48,722 nucleotides of DNA from JBAXXL01 sp038206725. Its GTDB lineage: Bacteria > Bacteroidota > Ignavibacteria > Kapaibacteriales > UBA2268. The notes under the pieces are model-generated. The model saw nothing but the letters and a program-made list of their open reading frames with translations, was not told where the DNA came from and made no database searches. The DNA lies in contig JBBRAO010000026.1 in NCBI GenBank assembly GCA_038206725.1, positions 1-48,722 of the forward strand, in the 5' to 3' direction. Positions 34,014-42,616 of the stretch are shown here, piece after piece; positions within the stretch are counted from its first letter, which is position 1, and each line of letters begins with the position of its first letter. Made by a program: the position numbers and the translations under genes.

Positions 34014-35411
34014 CTATTGTTTAACAAAATATGTGCTCGTAGTACTATCATTTTCTTTAACAAGGTGGTAATACCCTGATGGTAGATCAGATACGTCCAT
34101 TTTTGCGCCGGCGGTAAAGGTTTTAATTAACCTACCCGCTAAATCATAAATTAAAACATTACTTAAAAAGTTGTCAATACCGTCTATATTTATTAAATCC
34201 TTCACAGGATTGGGGTATATACGGTATTTTTTATTTTCATTTTTTTGATCATTTACAGATACCGCTTTTACAAATTCATAAGCTCCCACATCAATTTTAT
34301 CATTAACAATAACTCTACCTATAGTATCCATCGGATGTTTGTATTGACGATCCGGCTCCATAGGGAAGATGCTCATAAATGCGAAACTTGTTCCCGCATC
34401 AACAGCAGGAGAGCTTTTCTGAATATTATAGTTATGATTCGCCACATCAACAAATTTGCAATCATCAATATTCTCAAATTCCAAGTTAGTTGTGTCGAGT
34501 ACATCGCTCGATTCGATTTGATATTTCCCTACACCGCCCGATAAATTATTGGCGACTATGCCATAAGCACCTGCCGCCATATAAAGGAAAACACACGATG
34601 AGCGTTTGTTGATAAAAGAGTTATTAAGGCAATATAAGTTTTTTGCCGGATTGCTTAATCCTTCCGTTCCGTAAGTGATTATCCGTCCATTTTCGGAATA
34701 CTGGTTTTGATAAAAAACATTACCGATTATTATACTGAAACCGCCATTCGGCAAATCCACGTGCATACTTGATTTACCATCATCACCATCGGTAAAGAAA
34801 TTGTATTGGATGATGCTCGTGCGCGCCCTGCTTTTTAAAAGGTGTCCAATATTGGAATGATGCGAATAGTTCCCATAAAATCTTAAATAACCAATATTAC
34901 CGATGTATAAATTATGCGAATAGCCGTCACCATAGCCATTATAAGCAAATTCGCTAAATTCGATATTTATAAAACTCGTTGTGTCGGCTCCGGACAATAT
35001 ACCATTTTCGTTATCGTGAAAATAGCAATGGCTAATCGAGAGATTTCTGCCTTCCGCGCGAATTCCCGCTCCGTTTTTATCAGGCACTTTACACCCGGAA
35101 AATTCTATATTTTCAATAGTATAGTCATTTCCGCCGATGACCCAGATAGCCTTTTGTCCATAGCTTTTTCCGTTTGACGCAAGATGGGCAAATCCGCCTT
35201 TGCCTTTGATAGTAATGCTGTCGGGAGCCCAATAGCATACATCTTCCGTATAAGTACCGGCAGAAATAATAATCGTATCTTTGGTTTTTGCTATAGCGGC
35301 GGCTTGGCTCGGAGTTTTCAGTTCACTTTGAGGTCCAACATATAAAGTGCGAGCGGGCAATGTGAACGATGTTGCCAAGAATAATATAATAATCAATAAA
35401 GCTGTTTTCAT
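34014..35411 (-). CDS. Secreted right-handed beta-helix protein with T9SS sorting domain
   Basis: A 465-aa protein: signal peptide (residues 1-20), then TLYVGPQSELKTPSQAAAIAKTKDTIIISAGTYTED-type opening of polysaccharide-lyase-like beta-helices. Helix turns include IENIEFSGC, ISHCYFHDNENGILSG and IVANNLSGGVG, and it closes with SPAVDAGTS and KIDVGAYEF. The C-terminal ~75 residues are a T9SS type A domain (YRIYPNPVKDLINI, DLPSGYYHL). The fold suggests carbohydrate binding or cleavage (alginate- or pectate-lyase-like), but no catalytic set was established. The pattern DAG...DVGAYE is common in uncharacterised secreted proteins of this group. It is convergent with the ManC-like gene. Confidence 0.85.
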   Translation of the reverse strand: MKTALLIIILFLATSFTLPARTLYVGPQSELKTPSQAAAIAKTKDTIIISAGTYTEDVCYWAPDSITIKGKGGFAHLASNGKSYGQKAIWVIGGNDYTIENIEFSGCKVPDKNGAGIRAEGRNLSISHCYFHDNENGILSGADTTSFINIEFSEFAYNGYGDGYSHNLYIGNIGYLRFYGNYSHHSNIGHLLKSRARTSIIQYNFFTDGDDGKSSMHVDLPNGGFSIIIGNVFYQNQYSENGRIITYGTEGLSNPAKNLYCLNNSFINKRSSCVFLYMAAGAYGIVANNLSGGVGKYQIESSDVLDTTNLEFENIDDCKFVDVANHNYNIQKSSPAVDAGTSFAFMSIFPMEPDRQYKHPMDTIGRVIVNDKIDVGAYEFVKAVSVNDQKNENKKYRIYPNPVKDLINIDGIDNFLSNVLIYDLAGRLIKTFTAGAKMDVSDLPSGYYHLVKENDSTTSTYFVKQ

Positions 35412-35456
35412 TTTGGTTTTGCCTATAATAGTTTTCCCAAAATTAAGAAAAAAAAA

Positions 35457-36167
35457 TTAAAATCTATAATAAATACCCAAAACAGTTGCGGAAGTATATT
35501 GCATTTGGAAACCGTTTTTTGCTCCAATTATCCCGGAGCTGATATTTATAGTTGAAAACATACCAAACCTTTCGCTATCGAGCGGCATTTCTATTCCAAA
35601 CATTAAATCTATTCCTAAATTTGATTTATGAGATTTTGGTATTGCAATCGTATCAGCCGGTGTTGTTATCGTATATTCATTTAATACATTGTAATTGTAT
35701 ATTAAGCCAGCTCCATAACGGAAAGCGAATTTTTTATAATCTGCTGATGAACGCCTGCCATAACCCAGAACATAAGAATATGTTTGGCAGGGATTTTTAA
35801 TTTTGTAGTTTATATCCGCGCCGTCGGGAACTTTGAACCAATCACCATAATGATTCTCTAAAGCTGATCCTTTGTCCATCTCATATCCGTTATAAATCAT
35901 TTCTGAATAGATATAAGATTGTGAAGTTAAACTATACTCTACAGAACCCATAATTGAAAAACCAAATAAATCTGCAAAAGCGACAGAACCGCTGTACGGT
36001 GTACAACCGCCTAAATCAATACCAATCGTGATTTTGGGGTATGGTTTCGCTAATTCAATCTGATTGGGTTTTATAGATTGTTCATCGGAATTAACCGGTT
36101 GTTCCACGGTGGATAATATCCCTGCGAAAGCAAAGCTCAGGAAAAGACTGATTAATAATACTTTCAT
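35457..36167 (-). CDS. Putative outer-membrane beta-barrel protein
   Basis: A 236-aa secreted protein with a signal peptide (about residues 1-16), a short Gln/Glu/Asn-rich linker and then strand-rich sequence (KITIGIDLGGCTPYSGS, AFRYGAGLIYNYNV), ending in TVLGIYYRF, a typical C-terminal aromatic beta signal. No named family is recognised. It lies 45 bases upstream of the beta-helix gene on the same strand, and the two may be co-transcribed. The 36168-36426 gap before the next divergent gene holds a -7-like TATTTTTG (36387-36394) for that gene and nothing else seen. Confidence 0.72.
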   Translation of the reverse strand: MKVLLISLFLSFAFAGILSTVEQPVNSDEQSIKPNQIELAKPYPKITIGIDLGGCTPYSGSVAFADLFGFSIMGSVEYSLTSQSYIYSEMIYNGYEMDKGSALENHYGDWFKVPDGADINYKIKNPCQTYSYVLGYGRRSSADYKKFAFRYGAGLIYNYNVLNEYTITTPADTIAIPKSHKSNLGIDLMFGIEMPLDSERFGMFSTINISSGIIGAKNGFQMQYTSATVLGIYYRF

Positions 36168-36426
36168 CTCGCGGCCTAATTTATTATACCCAAAACTTAA
36201 TTTTCATCCAATTTATATAAACTTGTAACACTCAAGAATGCAAATTAAAAAAAAATGGACTTAGGCAAGAAAAACATCTAAAATTTGTAAAAAATATATT
36301 ATTTTATTAAACCTTGCCGTCGGTTTCTAAATGCAATTCCTTCCAAACTTTTTCACATAAAACCACGTAAATAAGGAAAAAAGTTTTATTTTTGTACTAA
36401 CTTATTTAATAATATTAAAGAAAACA

Positions 36427-37644
36427 ATGAAAAAAGCACTACTAATACTCATCGGCGCTATGCTGATGTTCGGCTCGTTAACCGCGGAAGCCAAAAAGAA
36501 ACCTGAAGAAGTAAAAAAACCTGATGTATATCAATTAAGCATGGTTAAACAAGTACAAGCCACACCGGTAAAGGATCAATATAAATCCGGTACCTGTTGG
36601 TCATTTTCAGCAATCTCCTTTTTGGAAAGCGAATTGCTGAGAATAGGCAAACCTGTTTATGATATATCGGAAATGTTCTTAGTAAGAACAAATTACGCCG
36701 ACAAAGCTAAGAAATTTGTTCGCTGGCACGGAAGCGCGTCGTTTTCGGGCGGTGGCGGAACAAGTGATTTACTTCATACTTGGCGCAATTACGGTTTAGT
36801 TCCTGAAAGCGCGTATCCCGGCTTGGATTACGGTCAGGAAAAACACGTTCACGGTGAATTGGACGCATTGTTAGGTGCTTACGTAAACGCCATCCTTAAA
36901 AACCCGAACGGCAAAATATCAACCAAATGGTTCGATGGTTATACCGGTATATTGGATGCATATTTAGGCAAATATCCAGAGAAATTCGAGTACGAAGGTA
37001 AGGAATATACACCTCGTAGTTTTGCCGACGGAACGGGCTTAAATCCGGATGATTACGTAACCGTTACTTCGTTTACTCACGAACCATATTACAAACCTTT
37101 TATATTGGATGTTCCAGATAATTGGATTTGGGAAAGTGTTTATAATGTGCCACTTGACGATATGATCAAAATTATGGATAACTCCATAAATAATGGATAT
37201 TCATTGATCTGGGGCGGTGATGTAAGCGAGAAAGGTTTCCAACATAAAAAACAAGGATTAGCTGTTGTGCTAAACGATAAATATGAAGATATGGCAGGTT
37301 CGGAAATCTCGAAATGGGACGAAATCCCATACAGAGAAAAATTAGACAGCTTGTACAATTTCAAAACTATCAGACCTGAAAAAGAAATCACTCCCGATAT
37401 TCGTCAAAAAGCTTATGATTCTTGGGAAACAGGCGACGACCACGGAATGCATATCGTTGGAATAGCTAAAGATCAGAACGGAAATCAATATTATTATACC
37501 AAAAACTCTTGGAATAACGACAGTAACAAATACGGCGGATATTTATATATGTCTGTGCCTTACGTTCGTTTGACCACAACCGCGATTATGGTGAACAAAA
37601 ACGCCATTCCAGCGGATATAAGACAAAAACTAAACCTGAAATAG
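36427..37644 (+). CDS. Secreted C1 (papain-fold) peptidase, bleomycin-hydrolase/aminopeptidase C type
   Basis: A 405-aa peptidase of the C1B branch. The catalytic Cys is in DQYKSGTCWSFS (about residue 59; the preceding Gln gives the oxyanion hole), His in DDHGMHIVGIA (about 341) and Asn in YTKNSWNND (about 361). Cytosolic PepC/BLMH relatives are ~450-aa aminopeptidases; this one has a signal peptide (MKKALLILIGAMLMFGSLTAEA) and a Lys/Glu/Pro-rich linker, so it is likely exported to the periplasm or beyond and may act on peptides there. It stands alone with its own terminator. Confidence 0.9.
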   Translation: MKKALLILIGAMLMFGSLTAEAKKKPEEVKKPDVYQLSMVKQVQATPVKDQYKSGTCWSFSAISFLESELLRIGKPVYDISEMFLVRTNYADKAKKFVRWHGSASFSGGGGTSDLLHTWRNYGLVPESAYPGLDYGQEKHVHGELDALLGAYVNAILKNPNGKISTKWFDGYTGILDAYLGKYPEKFEYEGKEYTPRSFADGTGLNPDDYVTVTSFTHEPYYKPFILDVPDNWIWESVYNVPLDDMIKIMDNSINNGYSLIWGGDVSEKGFQHKKQGLAVVLNDKYEDMAGSEISKWDEIPYREKLDSLYNFKTIRPEKEITPDIRQKAYDSWETGDDHGMHIVGIAKDQNGNQYYYTKNSWNNDSNKYGGYLYMSVPYVRLTTTAIMVNKNAIPADIRQKLNLK

Positions 37645-37689
37645 AATATTAACCGGTTACTAAGCTCTCGCTGGTAAGGCAGATATTAA

Positions 37690-37728
37690 AAAATGCCGTC
37701 GGATGGAATATCTGGCGGCATTTTTTTT
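37690..37728 (+). terminator. Rho-independent terminator of the C1 peptidase gene
   Basis: AAAATGCCG (37690-37698) pairs with CGGCATTTT (37716-37724), with further pairing inside the arms, and is followed by T to 37728. Confidence 0.85.
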
Positions 37729-37785
37729 GGTACACTTAAATTATCTTTTCTTATATACTTCTTTTCGATGCATAATATAGGTTAT

Positions 37786-37977
37786 TTACACATTAAATGC
37801 GGCTCTTCTTTTCAGGTCATATTCTTTAAAATCAATAATATCCGTAGTTTCTTCTTTTGCTTTATAAAATGCTTCTCTGTCTTCGATTACTTCTATTAAC
37901 TCACGAAAATAATCATCTTTTCGAAGTTCTTCCCAAGTTTTTCTCGAGAAAGTTACTTTTGTTTTTGTCTCAGTCAT
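37786..37977 (-). CDS. Small antitoxin-like protein without visible toxin
   Basis: A 63-aa protein (MTETKTKVTFSRKTWEELRK start) that resembles the short strand-then-helix antitoxins of type II systems: a beta-strand plus helix start, an acidic helix LIEVIEDREAFYKAKEE and a C-terminal tail IDFKEYDLKRR. The resemblance is by pattern only; no family is assigned with certainty. ATG 37977 is chosen over a TTG 12 bases upstream. Downstream on the same strand, where a RelE/ParE-type toxin would be expected, only a ten-codon frame (MHRKEVYKKR) is present before the terminator of the convergent gene, so it is an orphan or a remnant of a toxin-antitoxin pair. Confidence 0.6.
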   Translation of the reverse strand: MTETKTKVTFSRKTWEELRKDDYFRELIEVIEDREAFYKAKEETTDIIDFKEYDLKRRAAFNV

Positions 37978-38114
37978 AATTTTTAACAATTCCTATTTTT
38001 TTAATCATATTTAATAAGACGTAAATCCGATTATTATTATTTTTCTAATTTTTTCGTTTAGTGATTTGTTGCACCGGACTTTTTTACAAACGGACACCAC
38101 AATCGAGGGGAAGA

Positions 38115-38157
38115 CCCTTTTTCATAAGGGCTATTCATTTTTAATCCCATCGGGATT
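38115..38157. repeat. Double-hairpin repeat module (TTTCA loop plus ATCCC hairpin)
   Basis: CCCTT-TTTCAT-AAGGG (38115-38130), then CTATTCATTTTT and the hairpin AATCCC-ATC-GGGATT (to 38156). The same layout with other stem bases lies at 42689-42733. It is just beyond the stop of the minus-strand oxidoreductase gene and may form the end of that transcript. Confidence 0.7.
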
Positions 38158-38160
38158 TGT

Positions 38161-39771
38161 TCATTTCTTAAGAACTTTATCTGCCGCCAATTTGCCGGTA
38201 AGAATTGCCATTGGCACGCCAGCCGGGCTATATGCCCATTGTCCTGCTTGAAAAATAGAAGCTATAGGTGTCAGAACTGAACGATTAGAACTCTGTATTT
38301 TGTTTAAAACCGGCACAGATTCTTGAAACGACCACCCGACAATCGCACCTTCGGAACTATTGATTCTATTTTTAATGCTTAGAGGGGTAAATGAAAAACG
38401 ATCAATAATTTTGTTTTTTAACATTGGATAAACAGAATCAGTAATAACATCAATAATACGATTTTCAAATTCTACTTTAAACTCATCATACCAGCCTGCT
38501 TTTTGAATATTATTAAATAAGTCATACTCGGCAAGTAAACTAATAATTAAACCGGTTTTTCCAACAGGCGCCATATCCGGATCTTTTAATCCGGGAATAG
38601 AAATCTCGAAAGTATTGAACTTAATAAATTTATCCAGCCAGGAAAGGATTTGATTTTTGTCTGTTTTATCCCAATTGATTAGCAAATTTTCTAACTCTTT
38701 CGTGTGCGTTTCACCTAATCCTATTTTTGAAGGAGTATAAAAGAAATGCCCATTGGCTATTTTTCCGAAACTTTCCAACGGCTCATCAACCTCTAGGAAT
38801 AAACTAAAAATAGAATCTCCACCTCTTTTTTCCAGCATTTTATTCTTTTCTTCATTGAATTTTGCTTTTGTTTTCGGTAGCAAACCTTCGATTTTTGTAA
38901 TATTATAGAGTGTTTTTAAATCGGCGGCCCAAATTAGATTATCGTATTTATAAATAACATCATTGTCGTCTTTTACAAAGCGTTCTTCTGCAATAACTTC
39001 TGTAATAATTGTTTCGGTCTTAATTTGACCTCCCCACTCAATAATTTTAGTTTCCAATGCCTCCGATAATTTCCCGACACCACCTTTGGGATAAAAATAA
39101 TCGAGATATAATGAAAAATAGCTCAATGCAAAAAATGTAGGAGTATTTTTGAAAAAATGCTGTGAAATTATATCCAGCAATGACTGATTTTTAATGAAGC
39201 CTTTTAAATAATCTTCAATAGGCATATTCATCTTATTAATTTTCCCAACAGTAAAAATAAATTTCGGAAGCCAAGGTAAAAGTGTTTTAAAGATGAATTG
39301 TCTGTCGTGTTTTAAATCTTTAAACACCGGATTTTCTATTCCATAAAGCACATCCATATGTTTCATTATTTTACGAATGTTTCTAATGACCTCAACAATT
39401 TCACTTACGCTTTCTGGGTACATTTTTACCAGAAGATCGGTGTATTTATTTAAACAATCTAAGTTTTCGATATTTAATATATCGCTTTCTATACCAACAG
39501 AAACAGGACTTTTAACAACATCAAGTTGAATGCCTAAATCTTTTAGCATAGGGAAAATAATGCCTGCGTCTTCTAAAGCTCTAACTCCGGTCTCAAAATG
39601 GAAGCCATTATGCGTGAAAGAATTAACTAATCCTCCACATTCTTTGTTTCTTTCAATCAGCAATACTTTTTGCCCTTCACGGGAGAGATAGGCGGCGGAT
39701 GTTAATCCGGCAATACCAGCACCTACAATGATGGTATCGTATTTATGTTCAATTATATTTCTTTGTATCAT
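38161..39771 (-). CDS. FAD-dependent oxidoreductase, phytoene desaturase/retinol saturase-like
   Basis: A 536-aa CrtI-like flavoprotein. The FAD-binding Rossmann motif is IIVGAGIAGLTSAAYLSREG (residues about 14-33) followed by IERNKECGG. The C-terminal FAD motif is FQAGQWAYSPAGVPMAILTG. The middle part matches carotenoid desaturase/isomerase and retinol saturase relatives. The substrate is not evident: no crtB, crtY or other carotenoid gene is in the window. It is the last gene of a four-gene operon (DUF2141, NTF2-like, SDR, this gene). Similar sets of SDR plus flavin oxidoreductase are known in light- or singlet-oxygen-induced clusters of other bacteria, so a lipid or isoprenoid redox role is a reasonable but unproven guess. 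Confidence 0.83.
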   Translation of the reverse strand: MIQRNIIEHKYDTIIVGAGIAGLTSAAYLSREGQKVLLIERNKECGGLVNSFTHNGFHFETGVRALEDAGIIFPMLKDLGIQLDVVKSPVSVGIESDILNIENLDCLNKYTDLLVKMYPESVSEIVEVIRNIRKIMKHMDVLYGIENPVFKDLKHDRQFIFKTLLPWLPKFIFTVGKINKMNMPIEDYLKGFIKNQSLLDIISQHFFKNTPTFFALSYFSLYLDYFYPKGGVGKLSEALETKIIEWGGQIKTETIITEVIAEERFVKDDNDVIYKYDNLIWAADLKTLYNITKIEGLLPKTKAKFNEEKNKMLEKRGGDSIFSLFLEVDEPLESFGKIANGHFFYTPSKIGLGETHTKELENLLINWDKTDKNQILSWLDKFIKFNTFEISIPGLKDPDMAPVGKTGLIISLLAEYDLFNNIQKAGWYDEFKVEFENRIIDVITDSVYPMLKNKIIDRFSFTPLSIKNRINSSEGAIVGWSFQESVPVLNKIQSSNRSVLTPIASIFQAGQWAYSPAGVPMAILTGKLAADKVLKK

Positions 39772-39801
39772 AATTATTTAAAAATAAATATGTAAATAAA
39801 T

Positions 39802-40770
39802 TTAAGAATTTGTATCAAGTAATTTACCTAAAACGAGACTTTTTTCCCAAAGTTGGTATGCGACTTCTTTGTCAAGAGCCGGTGGTGTAGGAAGCTCTTC
39901 TGTGGTCAAATTAAAAAACTTTCCTCTTGTTTTTTCTACCTCTGGTGAAACACCAAGATAATACAATGCTTCTGCCGATATTTCAGGTGATTTTAAGGCT
40001 TTGTCCAAAAAAATTCTTTTGTACCAACGGTAAATTGCTCCGTTTTCTAAGCCTGTATCAGTTTTAACCGCTCCCGGGTGCATAGAGTTTATAGAAACGC
40101 CCGTATTTTTGAAACGTTCGTCAAAAACCAACATCGCTAAAAGTTCTGCTAATTTGGCTGAACCATAACTTTTGAAGCCGGTATAATGACTTTTCTCCCA
40201 ATTCAAATCATCAAGTTTCAAGCCCCAAGGGGCAAAACGATGTCCTTCGGAACCAACCATAATTATTCGAGCTTTTTCCTGAGATTTAAGCTTATCCATC
40301 AAAAGGTAATTTATGATAAAGGATGAAAGGTATTGTACCACAAAAACCTTTTCTAATCCATCAACGGTTAATTCTCTTTTTGTAAGGTAAACACCGGCAT
40401 TGTGTATCATTACGTCAATAGGGGTATCCAGTTGGGAAAGTTCGCCTGCCACCCGATGAATATCTGCAAGAATACTCAAATCGCCAATTTTGAAATCACA
40501 TTTTACACCAAATTCTTTTTCTATCTCCTGACGTAAAGCCTCTGATTTAAGTTGATTACGATTGACGCAAAGCAGGTTGGCTCCCATAGAAGCGTACTTC
40601 CTGGCTGTATGATAACCGATACCGGATGTTGCACCGGTGATCACAACAAGATGGTTTTTAAAATTATTAGAACATATTTTGGGGTCTAAACGATTATTTC
40701 TAACCATAGCATTAATGTTAGATAATTCATATTCCTTGAAATACTGAATGAATTTATTGTTTTTTTTCAT
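39802..40770 (-). CDS. Short-chain dehydrogenase/reductase
   Basis: A 322-aa classical SDR with an N-terminal extension of about 35 residues. The cofactor motif is VITGATSGIG (about 42-51), followed by IHNAGVY and the catalytic YGSAK; Ser is in MVGSEGH. CVNRN at the end of strand beta2 fits NADP(H) preference. The overall pattern is like retinol-dehydrogenase or light-dependent-reductase relatives. It lies nine bases downstream of the NTF2-like gene and 30 bases upstream of the CrtI-like gene, so they are probably one transcript acting on the same lipid-like substrate. Confidence 0.87.
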   Translation of the reverse strand: MKKNNKFIQYFKEYELSNINAMVRNNRLDPKICSNNFKNHLVVITGATSGIGYHTARKYASMGANLLCVNRNQLKSEALRQEIEKEFGVKCDFKIGDLSILADIHRVAGELSQLDTPIDVMIHNAGVYLTKRELTVDGLEKVFVVQYLSSFIINYLLMDKLKSQEKARIIMVGSEGHRFAPWGLKLDDLNWEKSHYTGFKSYGSAKLAELLAMLVFDERFKNTGVSINSMHPGAVKTDTGLENGAIYRWYKRIFLDKALKSPEISAEALYYLGVSPEVEKTRGKFFNLTTEELPTPPALDKEVAYQLWEKSLVLGKLLDTNS

Positions 40771-40779
40771 AGTATAATA

Positions 40780-41292
40780 TTAACCAAATTTTCTTTTCAT
40801 AAATTTCCGGTAAGCTTTACCAAATCTTGGGATATTATCAAAAATATCTCCCCATAAATCGTAGTAGTCTCTTTGCTCTGATATTTTGTTTTTATCATTG
40901 ATTTTTAGGCGACTTGCACCGTATAAAATTGAACTTGGATATTTTTTATAACTAATCGTCATTTCCCATTCAAGCAAAATAGTATCATCTCTGTCAATGG
41001 CACTAACAACATTCATTTTTAAGTCTTTGGAGCGATTGGACAAACGTTCGGTCAGTGCCTTGAAATCTTCAATCCCCCGGACTTCCTGAATGGAATCTTT
41101 GAAAATGATGTCGTCATCGTAATAAGGTAAAATATGCGACCAATCAGGCTTCCCTTCGGTATTGTATGTCTTTGACCATAATTCTCTCACCAAATCTAAA
41201 GAAATACGGGGTTCCGCACTTTTTTTAGGTTCGGACAAATATATGTTTTCCATTGGCTTTTTTAAGTTCCTTAATAATAAAGCGGCGTACAT
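40780..41292 (-). CDS. NTF2/SnoaL-like fold protein
   Basis: Up to 170 aa. The core (LVRELWSKTYNTEGKPDWSH, YYDDDIIFKDSI, VRGIEDFKALTERL, DDTILLEWEM, ISEQRDYYD) matches small NTF2-like proteins often annotated as nuclear transport factor 2 family or SnoaL-like, which occur beside SDR and flavin oxidoreductase genes in stress-induced clusters. Its function is unknown; the cone fold usually binds hydrophobic ligands. The start is uncertain: ATG 41292 overlaps the previous gene by 22 bases, while ATG 41253 (MENIYLSEP) has AAGGAA about 14 bases upstream and removes a 13-residue N-terminal stretch. Confidence 0.78.
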   Translation of the reverse strand: MYAALLLRNLKKPMENIYLSEPKKSAEPRISLDLVRELWSKTYNTEGKPDWSHILPYYDDDIIFKDSIQEVRGIEDFKALTERLSNRSKDLKMNVVSAIDRDDTILLEWEMTISYKKYPSSILYGASRLKINDKNKISEQRDYYDLWGDIFDNIPRFGKAYRKFMKRKFG

Positions 41293-41702
41293 TTTTGAAT
41301 AACGCCCCCTTTTAATTTAAAAATTGTTTTTTTGAACGCGGGGGGACCAAAAGTTCCTTTGGCATTGTTAGAAAACCCAAAACCTTCCTTTGGAATGCCT
41401 ATCAAATTTACGTCTAACTTTTTATTGTTATTTTCGTCGTGGAAAAATTTAAACGAATATTCCCCCTCGTTTAGGCTATCAATAGTTATCACAGATGTTT
41501 GTTTCACAATGTCGGCGGAAATCCCTTTTATGAAGTTATTTTTTCCGCCGCGTATTTCTATTAAAACTTTTCCGGTATTGTTTTTCAAGTTTCTTATTTC
41601 TATAGTCAGTATATTCTGGCTTTTTAGAGAAAATGACATTGTAAAAAACAATATTAAAAAAGTACTCAATCCTTGTATAATAGTTTTTTTGTAATAGTTC
41701 AA
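41271..41702 (-). CDS. DUF2141 secreted protein, first gene of the redox operon
   Basis: A 143-aa protein with a signal peptide (about residues 1-28, ILFFTMSFSLKSQ) and the DUF2141 core: LTIEIRNLKNNTGKVLIEI, FKFFHDENNNKKLDVNLIGIPKEG and the closing FGFSNNAKGTFGPPAF. DUF2141 proteins are secreted, one-domain and of unknown role. The start is TTG 41702: AAGGA lies 10 bases upstream and the next ATG would cut into the signal peptide. The promoter and the last part of the leader are near-copies of those in front of the PTPS gene at 42523. It overlaps the next gene by up to 22 bases. Confidence 0.82.
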   Translation of the reverse strand: MNYYKKTIIQGLSTFLILFFTMSFSLKSQNILTIEIRNLKNNTGKVLIEIRGGKNNFIKGISADIVKQTSVITIDSLNEGEYSFKFFHDENNNKKLDVNLIGIPKEGFGFSNNAKGTFGPPAFKKTIFKLKGGVIQKCTPLYY

Positions 41703-41905
41703 AAATATTTTCCTTATGTTTATTAGTTTGTTACCAACTTCTTATTTTATCCCACAAATTGAATTTATTACATTTTTATTCATATATCTTTCTTTATAGT
41801 TTATGGACGCAAATCCTGCAATTAATTTAATGTGGGTTCTAAAAATTCAATTATTAACTCAAATTAAGAAGAATACAAGAACCCAATTAAATATTCTTCT
41901 AATTT

Positions 41906-41937
41906 CAAAATTATAATATTTTGTCTGAATTACCAAA
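41906..41937 (-). promoter_or_regulatory. Promoter of the DUF2141-to-CrtI operon (copy A of a duplicated block)
   Basis: On the minus strand TTTG (41937-41934), 20 bp, then TAATTTTG (41913-41906) fit a Bacteroidetes promoter. The spacer holds the inverted repeat CAAAAT-N6-ATTTTG, a position where MerR-type regulators bind in other systems. About 44 bases around it (41892-41937) match 42603-42648 with one difference. The leader is about 200 bases and ends with AAACATAAGGAAAATATT, shared with copy B. This explains the 326-bp gap 41703-42028. Confidence 0.7.
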
Positions 41938-42028
41938 ATTTTTATTTTAATAATAAAAAATAGTATCAATGATTTCAATGGTCATCTTTGATTAACAATC
42001 TCAACTATTCCTGTATTGCTTTTTGTTC

Positions 42029-42523
42029 TTACATAAATTCTTTCGATGCCGCGTTCATAGAAGATGAGCGAAAAGTAATTTTTTTAATTGGCATCTTGTC
42101 TTTAAGAAGCTCATAGAAAAGCTCACAAAGATTCTCACAAGTAGATACTTTTTTGGTAACAACTATTCTGTATTCCGGATATGACCAGGCAAGTGCGTTG
42201 TCAATCTTTTTAAGAGGAACACAATGCTCTGGGTCGTTAGTAATGCCTTCCTTTTTGTAAACTGCAAGAACCGCATCAAGAAGCGGGTCGCCTTCTTGAA
42301 ACAATGTTGCGTGGTGGAAATGGTCACAAACCTCCCAAGCTTTTTTGAATCCTTCTTTACAAGGGTGTGCAAATCCAGTTACTGGATCTACGGTATCTTC
42401 AAGTTCGATAGTTAAAAGACCCGAGTGCCCGTGGAGGTGCTTTGCTTCTCTAGGCCATTTCATAAACCTATGAGCGTACTGGAAGTCGAGGTTTACAATG
42501 GATGTGTACTTGTCGTTTGACAT
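42029..42523 (-). CDS. 6-pyruvoyl-tetrahydropterin synthase/QueD-family protein, atypical
   Basis: A 164-aa T-fold protein. Zinc-binding histidines are present in FQYAHRF and KHLHGHSG. The cysteine four residues before HGH that acts as proton donor in QueD and PTPS is Ala here (REAKHLHGH), with a Glu one residue earlier, and the downstream catalytic DH pair appears in CDHFHHATL. The PTxEN strand reads STCENL. A standard 6-carboxytetrahydropterin synthase activity is therefore doubtful; a different pterin reaction, as in PTPS-III variants, is possible. No queuosine genes are near. Its promoter and leader are near-copies of those of the DUF2141-SDR-CrtI operon, so the two units are probably co-regulated. 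Confidence 0.8.
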   Translation of the reverse strand: MSNDKYTSIVNLDFQYAHRFMKWPREAKHLHGHSGLLTIELEDTVDPVTGFAHPCKEGFKKAWEVCDHFHHATLFQEGDPLLDAVLAVYKKEGITNDPEHCVPLKKIDNALAWSYPEYRIVVTKKVSTCENLCELFYELLKDKMPIKKITFRSSSMNAASKEFM

Positions 42524-42616
42524 AATATTTTCCTTATGTTTATAAGTTTGTTAAAGTAATAAATTCTATTTATCAATTTAGTATTTAGAATGCTATAATG
42601 AGTATTCTTCTAATAT

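Noticed and set aside
42029..42523. preQ1 riboswitch upstream of the QueD-like gene
   Set aside because: The leader is AT-rich and lacks the preQ1 aptamer pattern; it matches the leader of the unrelated operon instead.
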